Below are positions 16,044 through 24,725 of a DNA stretch of 64,000 nt, piece by piece. The stretch is from Planctomicrobium sp051465645 (GTDB lineage Bacteria > Planctomycetota > Planctomycetia > Planctomycetales > Planctomycetaceae): NCBI RefSeq assembly GCF_051465645.1, contig NZ_CP195790.1, forward strand, positions 3,472,001 to 3,536,000. Direction: 5' to 3'. The notes under the pieces were generated by a model. The model was not told the DNA's origin and did not search any database. It worked only from the letters and a program-made list of their open reading frames with translations. The translations under genes and the position numbers were made by a program. Each line of letters starts with the position of its first letter. The stretch's first letter is position 1.

Positions 16044-16466
16044 ATGCCCACATTGCTGTCCCAGTTCCTCGACCGATTGGCCGAACGATTCACCGCGATC
16101 GTCGCCGGTGTCATCAGTTCGAAAGTCGAAGGACTACATGCTGCCACTCAGGCGGAACAACAGAGTCAGCTTGAAGATCTCGCCCGGCGATATGAATTGG
16201 AAGGAAAGGCCGAGATTGCCGCCACGCTGCGAACACGTGCTCTTCGTCTGACCTCCAACGATCTGGCGGAGGAAGCCGTGGAGGTGATGCAGCAAACGAG
16301 CCGTGAGCTGCCCCGTCTGAATGAGACCACTGCAAAGAACTTCCCGGCACTTCTTGCATCGACGCAACCAATATCGAAGAGTCGCCGGAAACCGACCAAA
16401 CCCCAACCGAACACAACCGCCGTTCCTCTCCCCCCGTTTCCGCAAACTTTGGGAGACCAGGAATGA
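16044..16466 (+). CDS. Hypothetical helical protein upstream of the replication-relaxation genes
   Basis: 140 residues from the ATG at 16044. The N-terminal 100 residues are helical and charged (SQFLDRLAERFTAIVAG; SQLEDLARRYELEGKAEIAA), followed by a proline/lysine-rich tail. The C-terminal stop overlaps the next start by four bases (16463-16466), showing coupling to the winged-helix genes and the coupling protein. It may be a structural or regulatory subunit of the transfer machinery; no family is recognised. Confidence 0.65.
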   Translation: MPTLLSQFLDRLAERFTAIVAGVISSKVEGLHAATQAEQQSQLEDLARRYELEGKAEIAATLRTRALRLTSNDLAEEAVEVMQQTSRELPRLNETTAKNFPALLASTQPISKSRRKPTKPQPNTTAVPLPPFPQTLGDQE

Positions 16467-17107
16467 ACACCGAACAATTTCAACTGACAGAACGGGACCA
16501 GGAGATTCTGCAAGCTCTCTCCCTGAAGGTCCGGTTGTTCAGTCAGCGACAAATGGCCCGTCACTGGTGGGGTGGGGATCTGGCGAACGCCCGCCGTCGG
16601 CTGAAACAGATGGCCCAGGTGGGATTGCTCACCCGACTGACGGTTCCCGCCCGCGCCTTGCCACCATTGGATGTGCCGCTGATTCGCTGGCAACCGGGCC
16701 AGCCAGAACCTGATTTCGGAAGTGTGGCTCATCGGTGCCAGAGTCGCTGGCGACTACGGGCGGTTCATCCCTGTACGGCCTGGATCGCGACCGCACGGGG
16801 AGCCCAGTTTTATGGAGCCGTTCGCCGGGGCGAACTCAAGCAGCCAACTCAAGCGACGCATGACCTGGGTGTGGCCGCCGTCTGGCTGAAGCTGAAAGAG
16901 ATCGCTCCGCAATGGGCCGATGCCTGGCGCGGAGAAGACCTGCTCGCTCACACGCGGCACCGCGAAAAACTCCCGGATGCGTTCATCGTCGATCCGCAGG
17001 AACAAACGCAATGCGTGATCGAATTCGGCGGGGGCTACGACATGACCCGCGTGGCGGAATTTCATGTCGACTGCGTCCAACGCAACCTCCCTTACCAGTT
17101 GTGGTGA
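16463..17107 (+). CDS. Replication-relaxation family winged-helix protein, copy 1a
   Basis: 214 residues. The N-terminus (LTERDQEILQALSLKVRLFS then RRRLKQMAQVGLLTRL) is a winged helix of the replication-relaxation (Replic_Relax) type, found next to mobilisation genes on plasmids and ICEs. The C-terminal half has a nuclease-like strand order (PDAFIVD, then CVIEFGGGYDMTRV), with an Asp and a Glu where PD-(D/E)XK enzymes have them, but no lysine. It ends in PYQLW, like its paralogue at 20474 which ends PYELW. The next gene starts five bases downstream. Confidence 0.78.
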   Translation: MNTEQFQLTERDQEILQALSLKVRLFSQRQMARHWWGGDLANARRRLKQMAQVGLLTRLTVPARALPPLDVPLIRWQPGQPEPDFGSVAHRCQSRWRLRAVHPCTAWIATARGAQFYGAVRRGELKQPTQATHDLGVAAVWLKLKEIAPQWADAWRGEDLLAHTRHREKLPDAFIVDPQEQTQCVIEFGGGYDMTRVAEFHVDCVQRNLPYQLW

Positions 17108-17112
17108 AAGCA

Positions 17113-17814
17113 ATGCCAACAGAAACCTCCAAACCGATTCCTCTCTCCGGACGCGACCGGCAAGTGCTGGAGCATGTCGCCCGTTACCGGATGACGACCA
17201 CCACCACGTTGCAGCAGAGTCTCTTTCCGAAACTGTCTACGAATGCTGTCGGAAAAATCGCAAACCGACTTTGTCGTGCCGGACTTCTGGCGAAGTATCC
17301 GTTGACGCATCCGGCTCCGTACTTCGTGCTGGGGTCACAGGGAGCCAATGTCCTCGGACTCGGATCGCACCGAACCACACCGATCGGTCCCCAGGCACTG
17401 CCGATCGATTACGCGGTTTTGCTGTATTGCGTTCTCGGACAGCAACCGCGTCATCGGCTGCTGTCACGTGAACTCGCGGAACTCTGTCCGTGGTTGCCGC
17501 CTCCGATGACCGCCGTTCCGCATTGTCTCGATCCCAATCAACGGGTGCTGGAACTGGTGCGGGTCGATCTGGGAGGCCCGGCGGATCATGTCGCCCGTCG
17601 GGCCGTGCAGGAAATTGCGGCCCGACGCCGACTCCCCGAGTTTCTCGCGATGCTGACTGAAGGACGCTTCCGACTCGTCGTCATCACCGCCACCAAGAAC
17701 AAATCACAGGCACTTCGCGCGGCCCTTCAGCAGCATGACTGGCCTGTCGGAATGCAGGTGCATTTTTCCGTCGTTCCCCAACTGCTCCGTTTCATTGTCA
17801 GAACCCCTCACTAG
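17113..17814 (+). CDS. Replication-relaxation-like winged-helix protein, copy 1b
   Basis: 233 residues from the ATG at 17113, five bases after the previous stop. Winged-helix N-terminus: LSGRDRQVLEHVARYRMTT and KIANRLCRAGLLAKYPL; C-terminal strands FRLVVITATKNKSQALRAA. It is a paralogue of the 21103 gene in both layout and length. Such genes bind DNA near transfer origins in related elements; direct evidence for that is absent here. Its TAG stop begins the conserved intergenic hairpin described at 17811. Confidence 0.72.
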   Translation: MPTETSKPIPLSGRDRQVLEHVARYRMTTTTTLQQSLFPKLSTNAVGKIANRLCRAGLLAKYPLTHPAPYFVLGSQGANVLGLGSHRTTPIGPQALPIDYAVLLYCVLGQQPRHRLLSRELAELCPWLPPPMTAVPHCLDPNQRVLELVRVDLGGPADHVARRAVQEIAARRRLPEFLAMLTEGRFRLVVITATKNKSQALRAALQQHDWPVGMQVHFSVVPQLLRFIVRTPH

Positions 17815-17890
17815 AGCAAGTTGCTCTTTCCTGTGTCCGCGCAGCGCGCGTCTTACTTGATGAAAGGCAACTCGCCGCGTGACAGAACGT
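17811..17890 (+). promoter_or_regulatory. Conserved structured intergenic element, copy A
   Basis: Begins in the TAG stop of the upstream gene. Order: hairpin AGAGCAAGTTGCTCT (17813-17827), 9 bases, CCGCGCAGCG (17837-17846), 20 bases, GCAACTCGCCGCGTG (17867-17881). The inner blocks can pair (CGCGCAGCG with CGCCGCGTG, one G-U pair and one mismatch). Copy B at 28580 has the same blocks at identical spacing. It lies 37 bases before the coupling-protein start and could be a leader RNA or a processing signal. Confidence 0.7.
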
Positions 17891-17927
17891 CTGACACCGT
17901 TTCCCAAACCACTCTAAGGAGATTCCC

Positions 17928-20477
17928 ATGCGTGACACTTACTACCAATCGGTCGGTAACCCCGTTCAACTCGATCGGCTTCCCGCCACGAGACCGACGA
18001 TCGCGTTCCGTGGCCCGCTGCCATCTGAAGGAGAACGCTGGTCGCAGATCGGAGAGATCTTCGTCCTCTCTTGTGGCATTGTGCTGCTCATTCTTCTGAC
18101 ATGGCGTCCGCCCGGATGGAGCTGGCTCGAACCGTTCGATCTGATTGGCGGTCTGCTCGTTCTCTGCGGAGGGATCGTTCATGCGGTGAACACCCGCCGG
18201 GCAGAAAACTTGTGGCATCCGGTCCTACTCATCGCCATTGCGGTCCTCACTTTGAATCATCAGATGCCCTGGAATGGGCAAATCGTGTTGCTCTCTCTGA
18301 TGATGGGGTTGTTGACTTTCGGACTGGGATGGCATGGTAGCTCTCAGTTCCTGGTGACACCGGTCTCCCGGGCCACGGTGAAGACCTCTCAGAACAACTG
18401 GAACGAGCAACTCTTCGCCTACAGTCTCATCGCAGCCATTGTAACGGTCGGTGCCTTGGGGGTTCGCGATCCCATTTTCCGGTTCGCGATCGTCACGATT
18501 CCGGTCATCCCGGTGTTCGCCCGGGTTCCTCAAGGACTCAGGCAATCCAAAACGAAAGTCCTGACAGATTGCGTCCTCTCCTGGCTGACGTATCAACCGC
18601 TCCCCCTTCCCGGCCTGTGGCAAAGCCCCATGGGGAGTCGTTTCCATCGGGCCGGGATCATGATGCTGGCCGCGTTGTTGACGACGATCGCCCTGATCCG
18701 GATGCCCGATTCTCCTCTGGCACAACTGGTGACGTTCGGCATGGAGGGACTGCGTTCCGGGGATTGGCGGTGGGGATTGATGTTCCTCGTCGTGGTCGTG
18801 TTGCCGGTCCTGCTCCCCGTAGTCGTCGCCGTGTCACTGGTCGCGCCAATGCTTCTCGAAGCAGCGGCCCACCAGGCGGCATCCGCTCCGCAGAACCCCG
18901 TCCAGACCATTCTGGATGACATCCGAAACTCCGCTGATCCCACCGAGCGAAACAGTATTTATCTGGGACGAGTCGTGGCGGACGGCAGTCCCGTTCTCGT
19001 TCCCCGTCAGGTGTTCGGGGAGCATGCTCACGGACTGGGAGACAGTGGAGGGGGGAAGACGTCGCTGTTTCTCTGCCCGTTGATCGAGCAACTCGGAAGG
19101 ACGGGGGACTGCTCGATCATCGTCATCGACAACAAGGCCGACACACTGGAACTGTTCGCCAGTCTGCAAGTGGTCGCCGAACGGGTCCGTCAGGAGCAGG
19201 GGAGCGAACTCCCGCTGAAGGTGTTTTCCAACCAGGGGGACAAGGCGAGCTTCGCGTTCAATCCGATGATGCAGCCGTTCTGGGACAATTTCGATCTGTT
19301 CACCCGGACTGACATCATCTGCGGTGCCAACGGTCTCACCTACGGCAGCGACTACGGCCAGGGGTATTACAGTTCGGCGAACGCTGCCGTTCTGTATCAC
19401 GCCCTGAAGACCTTTCCGCATGTGACGACATTTGCGGAACTGGCTGAATGCCTGAAAGAAGTGGTGATGACCTCCACCAACAAGCGGGAACTCCATCCGG
19501 AGATCAAAAAAGCCGGTGTCCACGTCATGGAAGTGATGAAGCGGCTGGCGGCCTGCCAAGCCCTCAATATCACGTCCACGACGGAGCGTGATCCCCAGGT
19601 TCTGGAACAGGCGATCGACTTCACAAAAGTCTTCGCCGAACCGCAACTGCATTACTTTCATCTCTCCGCCACGCTCTCACCGAGTGGAGCACCGGAGATT
19701 GCCCGGCTGGTGACGTACATGCTGCTGGCTGCGGCGACACAGACCGAACGTCGTGTCCCGGTCTTTCTGGTGATCGATGAATTTCAGCGAATGGTGGCCA
19801 GCAATCTGGAATACATGCTGCAACTGGCCCGGAGCATGGGAGTCGGAATCATCCTCGCCAACCAAAGCATGGAGGATCTGAAAAAGTCGGCGACCAACCT
19901 GATTCCGCCGATCGAAGCGAACTGCCGGTTACGGCAATGGTTCTCCGTCTCCTCGACCGACGATCAGGAACGGCTGATCAACGGCAGCGGACTCACCGTC
20001 GATTACACCACCGGACGGACGGTCTCCACCAACGCTGACGGCAAGCAAAGCGTCAGCGAATCCCGAAACGAAACGGTCGTCAGCCGGTTCACGCTCAATG
20101 ACGTCGCGCTCACGAACGATCATCCGTTCCGCAGCTTCCTGCATCTGAAACGGGGCGATGGGTACGCCCAGTACGGAGGACTGCCGGTCATCATTCAGTC
20201 GGACTACCACATCAGCGAGCAGGAGTACCAGCGCCGCAAGTCACTCCCCTGGCCGGTCCTGCCCGGAACACTGACGCCGCACGAACGCCCTGTCGAACTC
20301 GAGACGAAAGCGGCTACGACGAAGAAGAAAAAGGTGGTTCCCGACTGGACGGAAGAGGAAGTCGGAGTTCCCTCAATGCCGCTGGGATCACAGGAAGCGG
20401 CCGCCATCGAAAGTCTGTTCGATTCGTTCCGTCAGACGCTCGTTGGCGACAAGCAACCACGGAGGCAGCCCTCATGA
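17928..20477 (+). CDS. VirD4/TraD-like type IV coupling protein
   Basis: 849 residues; ATG at 17928 with TAAGGAG upstream. The N-terminal 300 residues hold several membrane segments (IFVLSCGIVLLILLTW, IAIAVLTL, LLTTIALI, LVVVVLPVLLPVVVAVSLV). The cytosolic ATPase carries Walker A GDSGGGKTS (about residue 371) and Walker B VFLVIDEFQRM (about 611), followed by LARSMGVGIILANQ. It would couple a relaxed DNA strand to a type IV secretion channel. No VirB-type channel genes are seen in the window, so the element may be mobilisable rather than self-transmissible, or its channel genes lie outside. Its stop overlaps the next start by four bases. Confidence 0.85.
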   Translation: MRDTYYQSVGNPVQLDRLPATRPTIAFRGPLPSEGERWSQIGEIFVLSCGIVLLILLTWRPPGWSWLEPFDLIGGLLVLCGGIVHAVNTRRAENLWHPVLLIAIAVLTLNHQMPWNGQIVLLSLMMGLLTFGLGWHGSSQFLVTPVSRATVKTSQNNWNEQLFAYSLIAAIVTVGALGVRDPIFRFAIVTIPVIPVFARVPQGLRQSKTKVLTDCVLSWLTYQPLPLPGLWQSPMGSRFHRAGIMMLAALLTTIALIRMPDSPLAQLVTFGMEGLRSGDWRWGLMFLVVVVLPVLLPVVVAVSLVAPMLLEAAAHQAASAPQNPVQTILDDIRNSADPTERNSIYLGRVVADGSPVLVPRQVFGEHAHGLGDSGGGKTSLFLCPLIEQLGRTGDCSIIVIDNKADTLELFASLQVVAERVRQEQGSELPLKVFSNQGDKASFAFNPMMQPFWDNFDLFTRTDIICGANGLTYGSDYGQGYYSSANAAVLYHALKTFPHVTTFAELAECLKEVVMTSTNKRELHPEIKKAGVHVMEVMKRLAACQALNITSTTERDPQVLEQAIDFTKVFAEPQLHYFHLSATLSPSGAPEIARLVTYMLLAAATQTERRVPVFLVIDEFQRMVASNLEYMLQLARSMGVGIILANQSMEDLKKSATNLIPPIEANCRLRQWFSVSSTDDQERLINGSGLTVDYTTGRTVSTNADGKQSVSESRNETVVSRFTLNDVALTNDHPFRSFLHLKRGDGYAQYGGLPVIIQSDYHISEQEYQRRKSLPWPVLPGTLTPHERPVELETKAATTKKKKVVPDWTEEEVGVPSMPLGSQEAAAIESLFDSFRQTLVGDKQPRRQPS

Positions 20478-21097
20478 AACTGACTCCCCGTGATCTCGAT
20501 CTCCTGGAAACGCTCACCTGTCGGGTGTCGATTCTGCGAGTGTCGCATGTGGCCCGGATCGGCTGGAGAGTGGAAGGAACGTCTCCTCGCCGACGCCTGC
20601 AACAACTGGCTCAGGCAGGCTGGATCTCACTGCGCGTCGTGAATGCCCATCCCCCGTTTCCGGCGATGACGCCGCTGTTTGTCTGGAAGCCCGGCAAGAA
20701 AGAACCCGATCCCGAACGGATTTCCCGTCTGGCACGGGAACGCTGGTCGAAAGCCTCCCGGCCAACGGCGATCTGTCTCGCCACGCGGGAAGCGGCCTCC
20801 CTGTTCGGCAGCACGGCAGGACGGTTCCACACACTGGAGCATCTCGACCACGACCTGCACCTGGCGGCAGTGTATGTCCATTACCACCTGCATCATCCCC
20901 GGTTGGCGGCACTGTGGATCGGTGAGCATGTGCTCCCCAAAGCAGGCTATCGGATCAAAGACCCGGATGCGTTTCTGCGAGAGAAAAACGGCCAGATTCG
21001 AAGAGTGATCGAATCGGCCGGACGGTATTCGCCTGACCGGATTGAATGCATTCACGAACACTGCGCGGATCGCGGACTTCCCTACGAACTGTGGTGA
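20474..21097 (+). CDS. Replication-relaxation family winged-helix protein, copy 2a
   Basis: 207 residues; start overlaps the coupling-protein stop by four bases. Winged-helix N-terminus LTPRDLDLLETLTCRVSILR and RRRLQQLAQAGWISLRV; C-terminal half with HHPRLAALWIGEHVL, KDPDAFLREKNGQIRRVIES and the same PYELW end as the 16463 product. The two proteins are clear paralogues. Together with the next gene it repeats, on the far side of the coupling protein, the gene pair found at 16463-17814. Confidence 0.78.
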   Translation: MKLTPRDLDLLETLTCRVSILRVSHVARIGWRVEGTSPRRRLQQLAQAGWISLRVVNAHPPFPAMTPLFVWKPGKKEPDPERISRLARERWSKASRPTAICLATREAASLFGSTAGRFHTLEHLDHDLHLAAVYVHYHLHHPRLAALWIGEHVLPKAGYRIKDPDAFLREKNGQIRRVIESAGRYSPDRIECIHEHCADRGLPYELW

Positions 21098-21102
21098 GAC
21101 TG

Positions 21103-21843
21103 ATGAACCTGCTGAACACACAATCTGATACTGCAACCGAGAATGACGTGTCCGCATTGCTGGAGCATCTGGCACGGTATCGTCTCACGGAGCTTGCCGT
21201 TCTGAAACGTCTTCCTGCGTTCACAGACTGGAGACCAGGTGACCTGCGTCAGTTGTTGCGGGACTGCGAACGTCAACGGTTGATCGGGGCGGCACCGCTT
21301 CATCATGCGGCGCGATACTGGTTCCTGGAATCCAAAGGAGCGAAGCGTCTCGGTCTGCCGGAGCAGTTCAGCGGGCCGTTGTCGGAGGTCGCCAAACTTC
21401 GGGCGTATGCCGTGCTTCGGTATTGCTGCCACTCCGAACCGATGCGGCATCAGCTCACGGCCGACGAACTGAAGCAGCATTTTCCGACGCTGCATCGCCC
21501 CGGGATGCCGAATCACTACTACTTCGATCCACAGGGGAAGGGGACGATCGGTCTGCTGCGGATCGATGCGGGCAGTCGGGGACGCTGGGACCGCAGTATT
21601 CAATCACTGCGTCAGGATATCAGCAGTCATTCTCTGCGCGACGGATTCCGGCAACTGGCCCTGGCCGGACGGTTTCGGATCACGCTCGTCACCGTCCTTC
21701 CTCGCAAAGCAAAGCGTCTCTTCGATGCACTGGAACAGCATCGTGACACTCAACGCATTCCGGTGGACGTGGTCGCCCTGCCGGAACTGCTTCCTCTGGT
21801 TGTTCCCTCACATGGAAAGGAGGTGCGGACACGCCGTTACTAA
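21103..21843 (+). CDS. Replication-relaxation-like winged-helix protein, copy 2b
   Basis: 246 residues from the ATG at 21103, five bases after the previous stop, the same spacing as in copy 1. N-terminus ALLEHLARYRLTELAVLKRL and LLRDCERQRLIGAAPLHH; later FRITLVTVLPRKAKRLFDAL parallels FRLVVITATKNKSQALRAAL in the 17113 product. It is the second member of the duplicated pair. Function is probably DNA binding linked to transfer or replication. Confidence 0.72.
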   Translation: MNLLNTQSDTATENDVSALLEHLARYRLTELAVLKRLPAFTDWRPGDLRQLLRDCERQRLIGAAPLHHAARYWFLESKGAKRLGLPEQFSGPLSEVAKLRAYAVLRYCCHSEPMRHQLTADELKQHFPTLHRPGMPNHYYFDPQGKGTIGLLRIDAGSRGRWDRSIQSLRQDISSHSLRDGFRQLALAGRFRITLVTVLPRKAKRLFDALEQHRDTQRIPVDVVALPELLPLVVPSHGKEVRTRRY

Positions 21844-22175
21844 TTCCCTTTCATGGGTTTCATCGTTCCTGGCCCGGGAACAGGCAAAAACAACGGGCGG
21901 AAGGTCTTTTCAAACCACAGGCCACAGTCCCGTTCCTTTGGAACGAACTGTTGCCGCCTCGCTGGAGGAACCCAGTCCATGAAAAACTCACCCCATGGCT
22001 TGAGCCACAGCCATGAGATGAGTGGTTTGTGAAGGAGAAGGTTTTTGGCTCGGTTTTCGGGCTGTCTCCGGACAGTCCACGTTCCCGTTTCAGCGGCCAA
22101 TGGTGGACGCTGAAAAACTACAACCGGACCACACGGCAGTATGAGGCCGCACGGTCCACAACCAACAGGAGTGTT
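21844..22175 (+). other. Intergenic region rich in short inverted repeats
   Basis: About 330 bases after the transfer operon. Small inverted repeats are visible: GTTCC-N6-GGGAAC and GTTCC-TTT-GGAAC around 21866-21945, CATGGCT / AGCCATG near 21995-22015, and CTGTC-N4-GACAG near 22063-22076. Such a cluster next to transfer genes could be a transfer origin or multiple operators; no nick motif was recognised. An upstream extension of the next gene's frame is open but lacks a ribosome site. Confidence 0.35.
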
Positions 22176-22445
22176 ATGGCACAAAAAAGTAAAACGAACA
22201 AACCGGTTCACCAGATCCAGCTTGGACGCATTCGTGCGGCGATCTGGGCCAACACGGCCAAAAAAGGCGGTGTCTGGTTCAACGTCGTCCTCACGCGGCG
22301 GTTCAAGGAAGGTGACGAATGGCAGGACACCACCACTTTCGGGTGCGACGACCTGCCGCTCGTCTCCAAGGCGGCCGACATGGCTTACGCCTGGATCTGG
22401 GAGCAGACCGCGTCTGCCAACCCCGACAAGGGCGAACAGGAGTAA
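22176..22445 (+). CDS. Small conserved mobile-element protein, paralogue 1
   Basis: 89 residues from the ATG at 22176 (CAGGAG upstream). The core VHQIQLGRIRAAIWAN and NVVLTRRFKEGDEW then TTTFGCDDLPLV is shared with the 24127 product (IHEIRRGLIKVRIWRK, ITVTRLFRNGDSW, STRFGRDDIPLI). A four-strand beta sheet with a C-terminal helix (AADMAYAWIWEQ) is likely. This protein is recurrent on planctomycete mobile elements as far as I recall; its function is unknown. Confidence 0.65.
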   Translation: MAQKSKTNKPVHQIQLGRIRAAIWANTAKKGGVWFNVVLTRRFKEGDEWQDTTTFGCDDLPLVSKAADMAYAWIWEQTASANPDKGEQE

Positions 22446-22501
22446 CGGATGCACTGCCGGTCGGATGCAGTCCGATCGGCCAAAACAGGGAGGTTATCGC
22501 T

Positions 22502-22768
22502 ATGGACGAAGATTCGTTCGTTTGGGTCGTGGATGTGGGATTGATCGTCGTGGCTGATGTCGCCAACAAAGTGCTGTCGCAGGAAGATGTCTTATTAGCC
22601 ATCAAACGCCATGCCGCAGCAGATTGGGGTGAAGTCACTCGAGCCGAGCAGTTGATGGATGAGAGGATTGTTCGTTCCCGCTTTACGCTTGATAGCGGGG
22701 AAGTGCTTTTAATCCTGACCGATCTGGATGCTCGTCTCACACTGATCATGGTCGAACGAGAAATCTAA
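22502..22768 (+). CDS. Member of the 'plasmid related protein' family, divergent copy
   Basis: 88 residues, ATG at 22502 with CAGGGAGG upstream. The stretch VLSQEDVLLAIKRHAAADWG and LLILTDLDARLTLIMVEREI aligns with the 22886 and 27825 products (ALARH...DWG, then the region FWIITE-DRSVTT-LLP). The characteristic FWIITEADRSVTT segment is here degraded to LLILTDLDARLTLI, so it is the most diverged of three paralogues. Family members are common on proteobacterial plasmids but have no known role. Confidence 0.6.
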   Translation: MDEDSFVWVVDVGLIVVADVANKVLSQEDVLLAIKRHAAADWGEVTRAEQLMDERIVRSRFTLDSGEVLLILTDLDARLTLIMVEREI

Positions 22769-22885
22769 CTTCTCACCGGTTTTTTTGAGGTTTTGGGAGC
22801 GAGAGAGGGGACTGCCAATCCAATTCTCGCTCCACCCCATTCAACTTAACAACATGAAAACAGCAGCAACGCTGCAAGGAGGACA
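22769..22885 (+). repeat. Duplicated leader, copy 1
   Basis: The gap before the 22886 gene matches the gap at 23276-23390: both run through a G/T-rich stretch, GGGGACT, a run ending CCCATTC, AACAACATGAA, GCTGCAAGGAGGACAATGG. The two copies are about 115 bases long and each ends in the same ribosome site and start codon. This shows a tandem duplication of a leader plus the zinc-ribbon N-terminus. Confidence 0.65.
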
Positions 22886-23275
22886 ATGGAAATACAACGA
22901 AAACAGATGAAATGCAACTGCGGTCGAACACTGCCCCCTCTGGATGGTGATCAGAGGAGTGCAGCACTGGCGTGTCCCGCCTGTGGGGAACGCTATCTGC
23001 ACATCCGAGGCAAAAGTTTCGATCCAGGAAGGATCGTGATCACCCCGGCGGCGAACGCGGTGCTTTCTCAGGACGATGTCTTGAGAGCACTGGCGCGTCA
23101 TCTGTCAATGGATTGGGGCGAACTCTGTGAGCAAGACTGGCAGGAGAACGAACTGGCCCTCAATGAAGGCATGCGTCTGTTCTCCAGTTACCTCACCGCA
23201 GATCAGCGGAAATTTTGGATCATTACGGAACACGACCGTAGTGTGACAACAATTTTGCTGCCGTCCGACTACTAG
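22886..23275 (+). CDS. Zinc-ribbon protein fused to a 'plasmid related protein' domain
   Basis: 129 residues, start at 22886 with AAGGAGG. Residues 9-40 form a zinc ribbon (CNCGRTLPPL ... CPACGERYL). The rest is the plasmid-related domain: LSQDDVLRALARHLSMDWGE and RKFWIITEHDRSVTTILLP. The N-terminal ribbon is shared with the next gene and the C-terminal domain with the 22502 and 27825 genes, so it looks like a domain shuffling product. Role unknown. Confidence 0.68.
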   Translation: MEIQRKQMKCNCGRTLPPLDGDQRSAALACPACGERYLHIRGKSFDPGRIVITPAANAVLSQDDVLRALARHLSMDWGELCEQDWQENELALNEGMRLFSSYLTADQRKFWIITEHDRSVTTILLPSDY

Positions 23276-23390
23276 CAATTCGTCGGTTTTCACCAAGGTT
23301 TTAGGGGCGAGAAAGGGGACTACCGTTCCGATTCTCTCCCCCCATTCGACTGAATAACAACATGAACACAGCATGGCTGCAAGGAGGACA
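23276..23390 (+). repeat. Duplicated leader, copy 2
   Basis: Second copy of the leader seen at 22769-22885, ending in GCTGCAAGGAGGACAATGG directly at the start of the 23391 gene. Divergence between copies is scattered rather than in blocks, so the duplication is not recent. Confidence 0.65.
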
Positions 23391-23879
23391 ATGGGACGAC
23401 AACAAATAGAAACGCGATGCGACTGCGGTGGAATTCTTCATCCAGTCGATCATCGAAACCAAAGTGCAACGCTTGCCTGTTCAGCATGTGGGCGTTGTTA
23501 CCTGAAGAGCAATCTCCCCGAATTCGGGGAGCTGATTCCGTTGCGGGACTTTCATCTGAAACGAGGTGATGGTCCCGGTCAACGACCTACGAATGACATG
23601 CGGATGGCGCAGCAACTGTTCGAATGCCTGGTCTGGGATGTGTGGCCTTCACCGGCCACTATTGCCGACTTCGGCATCGACAGTTCTCGTCATCTCACAG
23701 CCCTTCAGTATGCCGCTCGAAGCGGCATCACTGCCTATGACCTGGATCGTGTTTTGGGAGATGGCCCGGCGATCACCCGACTTGTTCGAAGTGTTCTCGA
23801 CCAGTCCGACAGGTCCGTCCAGTTTGAAACGTTGCACGACAACGTGAATTGGAGTGATGCAGACGATGAAGCCCCATAG
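23391..23879 (+). CDS. Zinc-ribbon protein of unknown function
   Basis: 162 residues. The N-terminal zinc ribbon (CDCGGILHPV ... CSACGRCYL) is a paralogue of the ribbon of the previous gene. The remaining 120 residues are helical (RMAQQLFECLVWDVWP; SRHLTALQYAARSGITAYDL) and do not match the plasmid-related domain. A DNA- or protein-binding role is possible because of the ribbon. No function recognised. Confidence 0.6.
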   Translation: MGRQQIETRCDCGGILHPVDHRNQSATLACSACGRCYLKSNLPEFGELIPLRDFHLKRGDGPGQRPTNDMRMAQQLFECLVWDVWPSPATIADFGIDSSRHLTALQYAARSGITAYDLDRVLGDGPAITRLVRSVLDQSDRSVQFETLHDNVNWSDADDEAP

Positions 23880-24126
23880 GGCTGACTCTCTGGATCTCAT
23901 CAATTTCGGTTTGACCGAAGGTTTTCTGAGAGGGCAGGCTACCCCCTGTTCTCTCCTGAAGGTTCCGTTCGGTCCCGGTCTGACGGTCCACGTCAGGCCG
24001 GGATCGGATTCAAAACGGGCTCTTCTGAATATTTCCAACAACCTTTATCCCCTGGGCAGTCAAAGCCAACAGGTCGCAAATTGCAGGAACATCATCAACC
24101 ACATTCACAGCCCGGTATTGGGACAC

Positions 24127-24372
24127 ATGAGATACCACATGAAGAATCCGCCCATCCATGAGATCCGCCGGGGACTGATCAAGGTCCGCATCTGGCGGAA
24201 GAAAACCCGCGACGGCCTACGGCATACCATCACCGTCACGCGACTGTTCCGCAACGGCGACAGTTGGAAGGAATCGACGCGGTTCGGGCGCGATGACATT
24301 CCGCTCATTCGACTCGTTCTCGATGAGGCCCACACCTGGATTTATCAGCAACCAAAGACACGGACATCGTGA
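24127..24372 (+). CDS. Small conserved mobile-element protein, paralogue 2
   Basis: 81 residues from the ATG at 24127; a second ATG at 24139 is equally possible and no strong ribosome site decides. The core IHEIRRGLIKVRIWRK, VTRLFRNGDSWKESTRFG and LVLDEAHTWIYQQ is a close relative of the 22176 product. About 250 bases upstream of it (23880-24126) the frame is open but does not look like protein from this family. Confidence 0.65.
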   Translation: MRYHMKNPPIHEIRRGLIKVRIWRKKTRDGLRHTITVTRLFRNGDSWKESTRFGRDDIPLIRLVLDEAHTWIYQQPKTRTS

Positions 24373-24446
24373 CACCCTCACACCGATTGGACGGTTTACG
24401 GCAATCAAGCCGAACGCAAGTTGTTCTAAAAGGAGCGATGTGACTC

Positions 24447-24725
24447 ATGGGCAGACCACGCCGCGACAAGCCGCCGCAGACCAGCGATCCGAATGAGGTT
24501 CGCGTGCCTGCTGGCGCGCCGACGTGGGTCACTCCCGAACTCATCCAGCACACACTTCGCGTCTGGCAACCGTTCTACGAGCATCCGCTGACGATACAAG
24601 ATGCACTCGACATGATCCTGAGCACTGGCCGGATTGCGGAGGCATTGACGGAAGCGGATCGGAATCCCACTTCGGAGAAGACGGGATCGGACGATCCGTT
24701 CAGTTCATGGTTGGAGAAGTGGTAG
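24447..24725 (+). CDS. Small protein preceding the serine recombinase
   Basis: 92 residues, ATG at 24447 after AAAGGAG. Sequence VPAGAPTWVTPELIQHTLRV then QPFYEHPLTIQDALDMILST, predicted helical. It lies 153 bases before a large serine recombinase. Proteins like it are regularly found just upstream of such recombinases in planctomycetes, so a helper role in recombination (directionality or regulation) is a reasonable guess, not shown. Confidence 0.55.
   Translation: MGRPRRDKPPQTSDPNEVRVPAGAPTWVTPELIQHTLRVWQPFYEHPLTIQDALDMILSTGRIAEALTEADRNPTSEKTGSDDPFSSWLEKW

Noticed and set aside
18834..19661. Minus-strand frame of 275 codons inside the coupling-protein gene
   Set aside because: The plus frame carries Walker A and B; the minus frame has no domain and no ribosome site.
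22141..22557. Alternative frame of 138 codons overlapping the 22176 gene
   Set aside because: Its product is arginine/proline-rich, as expected of an off-frame in G+C-rich DNA, while the 22176 product has a paralogue.
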